Source of the DNA: Spirochaetaceae bacterium | GTDB lineage: Bacteria; Spirochaetota; Spirochaetia; Treponematales; Treponemataceae | NCBI GenBank assembly: GCA_017618015.1 | Contig: JAFZVC010000075.1 | Span: 1 to 63,228, forward strand | Direction: 5' to 3' | DNA: 63,228 nt | Shown here: in pieces, positions 17,201 to 23,324 of the stretch | Layout of the letters: the number at the start of each line of letters is the position of its first letter | How positions within the stretch are numbered: the stretch's first letter is position 1 | Made by a program: the position numbers and the translations under genes | The notes under the pieces: generated by a model | Databases searched by the model: none | The model's input: the letters and a program-made list of their open reading frames with translations, nothing else | What the model was told of the DNA's origin: nothing

Positions 17201-18523
17201 AGGTTCTATTCGTACATTTACCAAACGTGGTGTAACGCTTATGGCACAAGTTCGATGGTAAGCATTGAAGAATCGTACGGAGTGCCTCATATTTCACCAT
17301 GTTATCCAAATGGTAAGAATCCAGAGGACGATATTATGAATTATGGCGATATTGCATATTTTACAGGTGACTGTGACGGAAGCGATTACTGGAGCGAGAT
17401 ATGCAGTATAGATCCATATGGTGCTATAGATTCTGCAACAATATATCCTGCATGGGATTTTGTTCTTAACTTTGGTGAAGGCTGGTATATTGGAAGTGCC
17501 GCCGAAATGTGGATGGTCTCAAAGAACAATGCGATAATCAACAAAGCAAGACTTGCAGTGGATTACGACGCTTTGAAACCCGCTTGGACATCATCGTACT
17601 CTGGTAGTGAACTGTATCCGTTCTTTAGGGGTGTTAATCAGGACTCAGAAAGAGCTTATCTTCCGGATTTTACATACGGTTTGTATGCGTTCGATATGGG
17701 AGATGCTTCCGTTGAACGCCAGGCTGCACAATACACGCAAGGTTCGTCTGGTTCTGGTGCGACTTCCGGCAACGGCGGATTCGTTCTTGTCGATGGTGGT
17801 ACGTTCAAGATGGGTAACGCATCCGGTCAGAACGACGAGAAACCCGCTCACAACGTAACTTTGAGCAGCTTTTACATCTGTGACCACGAAGTAACACAGG
17901 CTGAATACAAGGCAGTTATGGGAACAAATCCGAGCGACTTCAGCGGCAACAACAAGCCTGTTGAGCAGGTAAGCTGGTACGACGCAATCGAATACTGCAA
18001 CAAGCTCAGCAAGAAAGAAGGTCTTACGCCGTGCTATAGCCTTAACGGAAGTACCGATACAAGCAGGTGGGGCGCAAAGGGCAATGCATGGAACAGCGTT
18101 GTCTGCGATTTCAACGCGAACGGCTATCGTCTGCCAACAGAAGCGGAGTGGGAGTACGCCGCGCGGGGCGGAAACAAGAGCAAAGGCTATACGTACAGCG
18201 GCGGAAATACGGCTGTCAGCGTTGCATGGACTAAAGACAACAGCGGAAACACTACGCACGATGTTAAGACTAAGAACGCTAATGAACTTGGTCTTTACGA
18301 CATGAGTGGCAACGTCAGCGAGTGGGTATGGGACTGGTACGGAAACTACGGCAGTACAAGCCAGACTAACCCGCGCGGCTCGTCGAGCGGTACTTACAGA
18401 GGACGGCGTGGCGGCAGCTGGGCTGATGCATCTTCCAACGCGACTGCCACCTACCGTGACGGAAACTCCCCGAACCGCGTCGCCAACACTAGAGGCTTCC
18501 GCGTTGTAAGAAACGCAAAGTAA
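11276..18523 (+). CDS. Giant exported modular protein with C-terminal FGE/C-type-lectin domain
   Basis: 2,415 aa. A signal peptide (to about residue 28, ending IMAA) is followed by three repeats starting YGL-YDP-AV at residues 37, 142 and 261, each with a later QCW or QYW motif. A thioredoxin-like stretch without CxxC lies at about 640-755. Five modules opening GDI(V/I)-DG start at about 870, 1168, 1452, 1641 and 1912; several contain NPA(I/V)GV(V/I)AFF and a WY(L/I)P motif like DUF1566/Lcl domains. From about residue 2168 a full formylglycine-generating-enzyme-type domain follows: FVLVDGGTFKMG, EVTQAEYKAVMG, YRLPTEAEWEYAARGG, GLYDMSGNVSEWVWDW, RGGSW and GFRVVR. Similar C-terminal domains in T. 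denticola TvpA are ligand-binding, not enzymatic. Probably cell-surface or periplasmic; function unknown. Confidence 0.85.
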   Translation: MKSSAHFFITFVCMCLFVFGVLTPIMAAPANGPNNKYGLPYDPNAVISEGFDDRVLPYWDELNEKHIYIRQEIDRTRGELHFTDNVTENLIGNYDYKNQCWLLYGDDLKNCRISINEYFFDSIDLTKTFLNRDKYGTAYNMYGLPYDPDAVFDMSYNNRELSFGSLIAFYEIYEDDLEKSLIRFIDTDYEDCGLYMLGQQCWTFYNDEILNSVDVSQFYLSIDLSKTTLNRDWFGNPVPVKLSSASRITKRALEAVSQNEYGLKYDPNAVVDKSKDGTYLGKVKVIFNKWQNTVELDYTTYDYGIYDYKNQCWIEYTDAMKNAYVDLSQLFTSVNLSKEELNRDIYGNPVTSNTEVAERKGYIGSNTDGKFLHFYGDMPNPEADHLGGYDVYMSISDDYYAYFCKTINGQQKIFACYNFSKQYWYYRAGYDGRPAINGEKFNSSAVDPSKLYQQCDPRIDYNRTKPADGIEFADINETLGYTYNVTNYTGEQKYFDSEIIYFDSEARLAVQPGGAVSVGKYTARLSDNYGYEFGFEKNGVQVGQYDARLQKWQTFSPDLDVTDKDLSSLFSEIDSSVNLSRLTEKPSDYSYRALNPSVIWSPIMAEDEYASGLNLTNVLADSRRLSNGVNLSKYNEASGKPKVLLFFNRDYEGSKDTVMSIRDSLSSFDGVDLLLLGDDGYSQEEFRWEYGSSAMKMYFANFTDLQQKYMSKLFSYYTSAGFYPFAVYIDGNNKIQYMEYAPELSASDLQISIDRFLLGTGNGGFGVFYDSTAVADTSLKKLGKYTLNWSKTYVTFSERENGRDIIKACYNHCYQYWEYRAGKSGYFAGTTTFDESSVDLSRLYKKVDKSVKLSRKAPEANELKPLLAKITYSGTKCSVGDIILQDGTAVSPKTYRANSRNPAIGVVAFFRDVNFPNSNDAGTQTGNIEDAVIIGTKRDIKALIVPEKQSNFYRDENYAVDDMLSYVPIYDIVSERSHNYDVAYLDRSAKSTYTPESDTDGSNNYKIIKAAFDEACATNPDFKMFGKISYPAFEAAENYGKTNNISGTFRNGWYVPTYAEIDYIVRNKETVNNSLAKINGADSFTQEEMYVAYVQDGVDVYSYRQVKYSSVTDGNTFSSSLENYTSLNNEVSEPEQVYFLRNYADIDAAYSGRPANVLASGTYGEKPEPNAIGDIVFSDGSATALRDGLILTTEQKKAVMAVGVYIGDGYIGDKGYLYLSSVYRNYEIPVVNNELMAIDDGSRSSKLGEKQTRIPITYDTIVQSEYPFEGMVYDGPKNWEYIKKSISWATGVKDRDGDYIKGFLPFIYAEMYGSGKSFTYKALNTEDFAELFKGSYSVITPKLNGKYASDWYIPSFAESKMAAWSLSVFREKLEAITCSEFRNSSGSNGTGGHWADDDVIGSNRSILLDVSSAGISISDDIVFGRDVLFHKATKIHDDDLMLSAEDFGPDRCYIGDIVLADGSFVHMDEYDYNPKNPAIGVVAYFKNKTLQMKNGVADKTGTGVYDRTGTKTNAVILGLNSKKGTWQEAKNFATNYGKTSSITGIYKDDWYLPSIDDMLKIDKELLGKSIIKIGNSIARDVMRNVSLTLWSSSKNNDGVLVAKDYAVDENQIYTALVIHDYVEPTTVVANDHGMTTDRTHPYKVGDIVLADGSVVSAAQYKANSRNPAVGVIAFFKDSSFPNSGNYGSRTGTKENAYIIGLKQNQGVIQWATKGAQGTKDIKTLQSYPSVYGYGVANIATFYPGSDNDGSDNWSQLCAAVTDENISGRYPAFEYAESYGKTNGITGSYSSGWYLPTIAELSYVYRNKNFINESMELIDGAVRINGALYRSSSQNALAGGSTYSMNGITGSIEYEAKTMDFDGHGVLVIRPLSTSSKTPVQWSAPVVPTKIATNQLLKKSYSGQIGQKSKPTAVGDIIFSDGSATSYSANLSLTQKQKNEAVAIAAFIGDGKIGQKGKIYGISLASEERIYYSNDTRFYSYIYQTWCNAYGTSSMVSIEESYGVPHISPCYPNGKNPEDDIMNYGDIAYFTGDCDGSDYWSEICSIDPYGAIDSATIYPAWDFVLNFGEGWYIGSAAEMWMVSKNNAIINKARLAVDYDALKPAWTSSYSGSELYPFFRGVNQDSERAYLPDFTYGLYAFDMGDASVERQAAQYTQGSSGSGATSGNGGFVLVDGGTFKMGNASGQNDEKPAHNVTLSSFYICDHEVTQAEYKAVMGTNPSDFSGNNKPVEQVSWYDAIEYCNKLSKKEGLTPCYSLNGSTDTSRWGAKGNAWNSVVCDFNANGYRLPTEAEWEYAARGGNKSKGYTYSGGNTAVSVAWTKDNSGNTTHDVKTKNANELGLYDMSGNVSEWVWDWYGNYGSTSQTNPRGSSSGTYRGRRGGSWADASSNATATYRDGNSPNRVANTRGFRVVRNAK
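18398..18514 (+). other. Candidate variable region of a diversity-generating retroelement target
   Basis: The last 40 codons of the giant protein fit the RGGSW ... R ... P ... GFRVVR scaffold with spacing (W+12 R, W+17 P, W+25 GFR) typical of C-type-lectin variable regions. Positions that are often Asn in template-like paralogues are Ala, Asp, Ser, Thr or Gly here (GCT GAT at W+1 and W+2, ACT, GGA), as adenine mutagenesis of AAY codons would give. No template repeat or reverse transcriptase is in the window, so this is a hypothesis. Confidence 0.35.
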
Positions 18524-18550
18524 TAACGCATACAAAACAGGCGGGGCGTT

Positions 18551-18657
18551 GCGGGGCGAAACTGGTTTTTGTTCCTGCCCCGCATGAAAGGGGAGACGAA
18601 ACCGGCTGTACGGATTTACGGACAGCCGGTTGAGGCGCGGGGAAAGGCTTTTCCCCG
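18551..18657. repeat. Three consecutive GC-rich hairpins downstream of the giant gene
   Basis: Stem 1 pairs GCGGGGC 18551-18557 with GCCCCGC 18577-18583; a second GCGGGGC copy at 18541 can compete. Stem 2 pairs ACCGGCTGT 18601-18609 with ACAGCCGGT 18622-18630. Stem 3 pairs CGGGGAAA 18638-18645 with TTTCCCCG 18650-18657 around a 4-nt loop. None has a following T-run, so they are poor terminators and look more like cruciform-forming DNA or RNA stability elements. They fill most of the 191-nt gap to the LysM gene. Confidence 0.6.
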
Positions 18658-18714
18658 TATATCATATGAATTTTCACCTTATATGAAGTAGCGAACATGC
18701 CGATATATTGAAAT

Positions 18715-19674
18715 ATGAAAATTTCAGTTATCCGTTTTGTAATGATTGCCGCCTTTTTCTCTTTAGCTGTATTTGCTTTTGGCGAGCAAAAAACTCACAC
18801 CGTGCAGAAGGGCGAGACTCTTTATTCTATAAGCCGGCAGTATGGGCTTACCGTAAATGAGCTTCGGCAGCTTAACGGGCTGAGTGATACAAGCGTACTG
18901 AAAGTAGGGCAAGTCCTTAAAGTTTCTGCGCCGGAAACAACGACTGCAAGTTCTGCAGCAACATCCGCATCTGCTTCCGGGGCTTCTTCCAGTGCGGGAA
19001 ACACTTCGTCATCTTCAACCGCGACCACATACGAAAAATACACCGTAAAAGCCGGCGACACTTTTTACAGCATCGCGCGCGCTTCTGGAATTACGGTAGC
19101 TGAACTTAAGAAAATCAACAATTTCGGTGATGATGCCGTCCTTAAATACGGAACAGTCATAAAGGTGCCGGCAAAAACTACGGCGGAAACTTCAACAGCT
19201 ACGGCTTCAGCATCAGCCGCAACAACTCCCGCAACCGCGACTGCGCCCACATCCGGCGAAGTTCTTCTTTCCGTAACGGACGATCCGCGTAAATATGACA
19301 GCAACAAAAAAGGAAACATCAATCTTGAATGGCCTGTAAAAGCCAAAGAAGTTACGTATGTTTCCGGCAAGATATCAGGCGTTACGATAACGGCTACGAA
19401 AAATGAGGCAGTCGTCGCAATCAAAGAAGGAAACGTAACGTTCAGTGGCTTTTACCGCGGCTTTGGAAACGTCGTGTTCATAAAATCTTCTGCGGGTTAT
19501 ATATACGTTTATTCAGGCCTTGGTTCAGTCTCTGTGACGCTGGGAACAGCCGTAAAACACGGGGATAAGATAGGAACCGTCGGCACCGACTCTTTGAGCG
19601 GAAAAACACAGATTAACCTTATGGTCTATAAGAACGGCATGGTAATTGATCCAGCTGTTGCTCCGCGCGGATAA
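18715..19674 (+). CDS. LysM protein with degenerate M23 (LytM-like) domain
   Basis: 319 aa. A signal peptide (about 23 residues, ending VFAFG) is followed by two LysM peptidoglycan-binding domains at about 27-71 (HTVQKGETLYSIS) and 107-152 (YTVKAGDTFYSIA), joined by Ser/Ala/Thr linkers. The C-terminal domain (about 205-319) has the M23/LytM beta fold pattern ending GTAVKHGDKIGTVG. However, the HxH motif is replaced by YIYVYSGL and the first metal histidine and aspartate are absent. It is probably a non-catalytic regulator of cell-wall hydrolases, like EnvC or NlpD. No ribosome binding site precedes the ATG; TATATT at 18704-18709 lies 5 nt before it. Its last 56 nt overlap the convergent exonuclease gene. 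Confidence 0.82.
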   Translation: MKISVIRFVMIAAFFSLAVFAFGEQKTHTVQKGETLYSISRQYGLTVNELRQLNGLSDTSVLKVGQVLKVSAPETTTASSAATSASASGASSSAGNTSSSSTATTYEKYTVKAGDTFYSIARASGITVAELKKINNFGDDAVLKYGTVIKVPAKTTAETSTATASASAATTPATATAPTSGEVLLSVTDDPRKYDSNKKGNINLEWPVKAKEVTYVSGKISGVTITATKNEAVVAIKEGNVTFSGFYRGFGNVVFIKSSAGYIYVYSGLGSVSVTLGTAVKHGDKIGTVGTDSLSGKTQINLMVYKNGMVIDPAVAPRG

Positions 19675-20209
19675 GGCATTTTATAAGAAGCTGCATACAC
19701 GCTTTTGCATCATCGGTTGCCCGGTGCGCGGTTCCGCCAGGAATTTTAAGCGATTCTACAAGAAACTGAAGAGAATGACGCTCAAGTTCCGGGAACATTT
19801 TTCTTGAAAGATAGACTGTATCAACCGGAAACCGTGCGTTTTTAAGCTCTTTCATTCCGGCGGCAGAAAGCTCCATGTTAATAAAGCCTATATCAAACTG
19901 AGCGTTATGCGCGACAATCCGCGTACCGTCAATAAAATCAAGGAAATCAGGCGCAATCTCGCGAAAAACCGGCTTTCCTACAAGCATTTCATCAGATATC
20001 CCGTGAATTTTCACAACTTGCGGCGGAACGCTTCTTTCCGGATATATAAGCGTATTATATTCAGCCAGAATGCCGTCTTTAGAGAACTTTACGGCTCCGA
20101 TCTCAATCACTTTATCGGTATAACGAGAAAGTCCTGTGGTTTCTGTATCAAGAGCCGTATATATTCTTCCGCTTTTGTATTCCTCAATGAGTCTTTCTAA
20201 TTGTCTCAT
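19619..20209 (-). CDS. DEDDh 3'-5' exonuclease (DnaQ/Pol III epsilon-like)
   Basis: 196 aa. Exo I motif ALDTETTG (Asp21, Glu23), Exo II in IVAHNAQFDIGF, and Exo III in HRATDDAKA with the catalytic histidine. This is the core proofreading-type exonuclease fold found in DNA polymerase III epsilon, in PolC and in free-standing exonucleases. Whether it is the replicative epsilon subunit or an accessory nuclease cannot be decided here. The start overlaps the upstream phosphoglucomutase stop by 4 nt (ATGA), so the two are co-transcribed. The 3' end overlaps the LysM gene on the other strand by 56 nt. Confidence 0.87.
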   Translation of the reverse strand: MRQLERLIEEYKSGRIYTALDTETTGLSRYTDKVIEIGAVKFSKDGILAEYNTLIYPERSVPPQVVKIHGISDEMLVGKPVFREIAPDFLDFIDGTRIVAHNAQFDIGFINMELSAAGMKELKNARFPVDTVYLSRKMFPELERHSLQFLVESLKIPGGTAHRATDDAKACMQLLIKCLIRAEQQLDQLPCRSYRP

Positions 20210-21978
20210 TGTGCGTCGAGAATAGCGTCTATTTCGTTCTTTATCGCGTCACAAAGGATGTCGGCTTCTTTTTTAGCGTCGTCAAGCGAGCCTTTGATTG
20301 CAACTTTGCTGTTGATGTAGAACTTGATTTTTGGCTCTGTTCCCGAAGGACGTGCGCTTACGACTGTTCCGCCGTCAAGGAAGAACTGGAGTACATTGCT
20401 CTTTGGAAGCTTTATGGCCGTCTTTGTAGCGGGTGCAGCCGGGTCGTAAATAACGCTTTCCTGAACGTCGCGTATCTTGAGAACTGTCTTTCCGCCGAGT
20501 GTCTTAAGTCCTTTCGCGCGGAGAGAAGCCATTATGCCCTTCATCTTGTCGAGTCCTGCAGAGCCTGGGAAGTTCTTAGAAATCGATACGTCCTTGAAGT
20601 AGCCGTATTTTGTGTAAAGCTCTTCAAGTCTTTCAAGAAGCGATTTTCCTTTTGAGCGCCAGTAAAGTGTCATCTCCGCGCACATAGCCGATGCTGAAAC
20701 GCCGTCTTTGTCGCGAACGGCTGTCTCTACGTTGTAGCCATAGCTTTCCTCAAAGCCGAAGACGTAATTGTTCTTGCCTGATTTTTCGAATGTCGCCATG
20801 TCGTTCGCGATCCACTTGAAGCCTGTGAGACATTCTGAAAGCAATACGCCGTAATCTTTGGCGATGCTGTCTACCATCGGGCTTGTTACGATTGAGCGGA
20901 TCATCGCTGGGCCGGACGGCATCTTTCCAAGCTCTTTGCGTGAAAGAAGGATGTAGTCTGTAAGGAGAACGCCCATCTGGTTACCGGAAATAAGAACGTA
21001 TTTTCCGTCTTTGCCTGGAACTGCGCTACCGAAGCGGTCTGCATCAGGGTCTGTCGCCATAACGACGTCTGCTTTTTCTTTTTCTGCAAGCTCAACAGCC
21101 ATTTTAAGAGCTGGGGCTTCTTCCGGATTCGGCTTTTCTACAGTGTGGAAAGTGCCGTCCGGCTCCCTCTGCTCTGGAACTGTAATAACTTTAAGGCCAA
21201 GGTCAGAAAGAACTTTCTCTACGTGCATCGCGCCTGTTCCGTGGAGAGGCGTGTAGACAATCTTTACTTCCTTTGCCTTTTCTTTTATAAGCTCTGGGCG
21301 GAAAAGCTGCTCTTTTACCATTGCCCAGTATTTTTCATCGATTTCTTTGTCGATAAGAACGAGCTTTCCTGCTTTTATGGCTTCGTCCTTGTTTATCGTC
21401 TTAACTTCGGAAACGGAGTTAACTTCGTTGATGATGCCAACGTCATGCGGCTCTATAACCTGCGCACCGTCACTCCAGTAAGCTTTGTAGCCGTTGTACT
21501 GCGGCGGGTTGTGCGATGCAGTTACGACGACGCCTGTGTCACAGCCGAGCGTGCGGATTGCGAATGAAAGCTCCGGAGTAGGACGAAGCCCTGTGAAAAG
21601 GTATGTCTTAAAACCGTTCGCGGCGAAAATGAGCGCAGTTGCTTCGGCGAACACGTCTGAATAGCGGCGCGAGTCATAAGCGACAACGGCGGAAAGCTTT
21701 CCGGCGGCGGCTTTATCTGGCAGTGCTTTTTTTACGTAGTTTGCCAAGCCCTGTGTGGCGTTGTTTATTACGAATGTATTCATGCGGTTTGTTCCGCCGC
21801 CGATAACGCCCCTAAGTCCGCCTGTTCCGAACTCTAGGTTGCGGTAAAATCTGTCTTCAAGTTCCGCCGCATTCTTTTCTGGTGACGCAATAAGTTCCTC
21901 AACTTCCTTGCGGAATCCTTCGTCTTTTTCTGCGGCGATGTATTCTTTCGCACGAGAGATAATTTCGTCCATATTCAT
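20206..21978 (-). CDS. Phosphoglucomutase/phosphomannomutase (alpha-D-phosphohexomutase)
   Basis: 590 aa, the length of the large PgcA-type bacterial phosphoglucomutases that interconvert glucose-1-phosphate and glucose-6-phosphate. The active-site phosphoserine motif TASHNPPQYNGYK, metal loop ATDPDADRFG, sugar-binding loop FGFEESYGY and phosphate-binding RPSGTEPKIKFY are all present. I place the start at 21978 because GGAGGA sits just before it. An in-frame ATG at 22032 would add 18 residues but has no binding site. Two TATAAT-like elements (22032-22037 and 22051-22056, minus strand) lie upstream. Confidence 0.93.
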   Translation of the reverse strand: MNMDEIISRAKEYIAAEKDEGFRKEVEELIASPEKNAAELEDRFYRNLEFGTGGLRGVIGGGTNRMNTFVINNATQGLANYVKKALPDKAAAGKLSAVVAYDSRRYSDVFAEATALIFAANGFKTYLFTGLRPTPELSFAIRTLGCDTGVVVTASHNPPQYNGYKAYWSDGAQVIEPHDVGIINEVNSVSEVKTINKDEAIKAGKLVLIDKEIDEKYWAMVKEQLFRPELIKEKAKEVKIVYTPLHGTGAMHVEKVLSDLGLKVITVPEQREPDGTFHTVEKPNPEEAPALKMAVELAEKEKADVVMATDPDADRFGSAVPGKDGKYVLISGNQMGVLLTDYILLSRKELGKMPSGPAMIRSIVTSPMVDSIAKDYGVLLSECLTGFKWIANDMATFEKSGKNNYVFGFEESYGYNVETAVRDKDGVSASAMCAEMTLYWRSKGKSLLERLEELYTKYGYFKDVSISKNFPGSAGLDKMKGIMASLRAKGLKTLGGKTVLKIRDVQESVIYDPAAPATKTAIKLPKSNVLQFFLDGGTVVSARPSGTEPKIKFYINSKVAIKGSLDDAKKEADILCDAIKNEIDAILDAQ

Positions 21979-22031
21979 ATTTTCCTCCGTTTTAAGCCGT
22001 CGCGGCAAAATGGTTGCCGGTTCAGCGAGCA

Positions 22032-22056
22032 ATTATACAGTTTTACGTACATTATA
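22032..22056 (-). promoter_or_regulatory. Possible -10 elements for the phosphoglucomutase gene
   Basis: Two perfect TATAAT hexamers on the minus strand (22032-22037 and 22051-22056) lie 53-78 nt before the start. No convincing -35 hexamer at 16-18 nt was found for either, so the exact promoter is uncertain. Confidence 0.35.
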
Positions 22057-22137
22057 ATATATCAATTAAAACGCTATCCGTGAATAGGTCCGCGCATATT
22101 TTACAAGCACGATTTTCGCAATGTGAAAGGTGCGTTT

Positions 22138-22815
22138 TCAGCCGATGAGTCCGAGGACAAGGAAAAACTGCGCCGCAAGATACGTTGTCATAACATACAC
22201 GCGCGAGAACTTAAAATCGTCCTTGAACATCGTAACAGAAAGCAGCGAGTCAGAAAGCAGGAAGAGCATGTTTCCGCCGAAAATGAACCATGTCGTTAAT
22301 GGAACGGCTGTGAGTTTTGCAGATGCGAACAGACTCGTCAGAATTGATGATATACACGTAAAGTTGATAAGAAGCAGCATGAAAGCGTATACGACGGCGG
22401 CGAACCCGCGGAGTCCCTTTGGCTTGTGAAGCATGTTGTATATCATAAAAACGGCGAAACTGTAGACGAGCACTATTAAGACGACGCACCACGGTGGAAG
22501 AAGCCAGAACTGTGAGTGCGGAATGAGTATGAGCAGATAGAAAGCGTGTCCTATGAAAAAGGCGAATACGCCGCGAAGGAACTTTTTTTTCGTGACAGGT
22601 CTAAGAAGAAAATAGTCACCTAAACAGCCCGCCATAAGCGCACAGGCAAGGTACAGCTTGTTCTGCGCGCCTTGTGTGAAAAGCACCGCAAGAGCAAGGA
22701 GAGGCATCGCAAGCACTTTCGTCACTTTTGACAGCTTGTTCATTGGGAAAAAGCATGTTGCAACGTGAACGGCTGAAACGATGAAGAACGGTATACAAAG
22801 AACGTAGAAAGACAT
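22138..22815 (-). CDS. YhhN/TMEM86-family membrane protein (lysoplasmalogenase-like)
   Basis: 225 aa and almost entirely hydrophobic, with about eight predicted transmembrane segments. MAGCLGDYFLL and FIFGGNMLFLLSDSLLSV match the conserved GD and G-x-FxxSD motifs of the YhhN family; some eukaryotic and bacterial members hydrolyse lysoplasmalogens. Treponemes can contain plasmalogens, so the role is plausible but unproven. The start at 22815 is chosen for the GGAGGG before it; the longer frame from 22902 has no such site and would extend across the promoter. Confidence 0.78.
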   Translation of the reverse strand: MSFYVLCIPFFIVSAVHVATCFFPMNKLSKVTKVLAMPLLALAVLFTQGAQNKLYLACALMAGCLGDYFLLRPVTKKKFLRGVFAFFIGHAFYLLILIPHSQFWLLPPWCVVLIVLVYSFAVFMIYNMLHKPKGLRGFAAVVYAFMLLLINFTCISSILTSLFASAKLTAVPLTTWFIFGGNMLFLLSDSLLSVTMFKDDFKFSRVYVMTTYLAAQFFLVLGLIG

Positions 22816-22848
22816 ATAAACCCTCCAAAAAACTTGAATCCCTGTATT

Positions 22849-22876
22849 ATTATAACACGAATAGTCGTCTAAACAA
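22849..22876 (-). promoter_or_regulatory. Promoter of the YhhN-family gene
   Basis: On the minus strand TTGTTT (22876-22871) and TATAAT (22854-22849) are 16 nt apart. This gives a leader of roughly 25-30 nt before the start at 22815. Confidence 0.65.
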
Positions 22877-22938
22877 TGCGTAATTTTTTCGCACGTTTTC
22901 AATCTTTTTCATCTTTTTGCAAAGTTTTACCATAGTTC

Positions 22939-22967
22939 TTGAACAAGCATCGTTTTTTTTATATACT
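22939..22967 (+). promoter_or_regulatory. Promoter of the oad operon
   Basis: TTGAAC (22939-22944), a 17-nt spacer with a run of eight T, and TATACT (22962-22967). It diverges from the YhhN promoter and gives an oadG leader of about 75-80 nt. Confidence 0.7.
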
Positions 22968-23051
22968 TCTTTCGATTAACGTAAATGCTGTGCTGTAATC
23001 GATATTTAGGGCGACAACCCATACATATTGGTCCGGCACATGGAGGATTAT

Positions 23052-23309
23052 ATGAACGAGGGTATGACAATCGTTGACATGCTTGGTCAGAGCGGACTTC
23101 TCACTCTGCTGGGTATGGGCGTCGTATTCGGATTCCTTATCATCATGATTATTTTTATGTCGTTATCGACAAAAGTAATCAAGGCTCTTGGGCTTGATAA
23201 GGACAAAGGAACGGCTAAGGGAGCCGCTGCAAAACCTGTAGCAAAAGCTCAGAACAACAATGCTGTGGTTGCAGCTATTGCTGCCGCTGCCCGCGAAAAG
23301 AAACTCTGA
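23052..23309 (+). CDS. oadG: Oxaloacetate decarboxylase gamma subunit
   Basis: 85 aa. One membrane segment (LLTLLGMGVVFGFLIIMIIF, about residues 14-33) is followed by a charged and then Ala-rich tail, as in OadG. OadG anchors and assembles the Na+-pumping decarboxylase. The start at 23052 is set by GGAGGA; a frame open from 23028 would add eight residues with no support. It is followed after 15 nt by oadA. Confidence 0.88.
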   Translation: MNEGMTIVDMLGQSGLLTLLGMGVVFGFLIIMIIFMSLSTKVIKALGLDKDKGTAKGAAAKPVAKAQNNNAVVAAIAAAAREKKL

Positions 23310-23324
23310 TTTAGGTAGGATAAA

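Noticed and set aside
17645..18535. 296-codon minus-strand frame at the end of the giant gene
   Set aside because: It is antisense to a perfect FGE-type domain and is Val/Ala/Ser-rich as expected from a shadow.
21979..22032. 18-residue extension of phosphoglucomutase
   Set aside because: GGAGGA lies directly before the internal ATG at 21978, and a possible -10 element overlaps the longer start.
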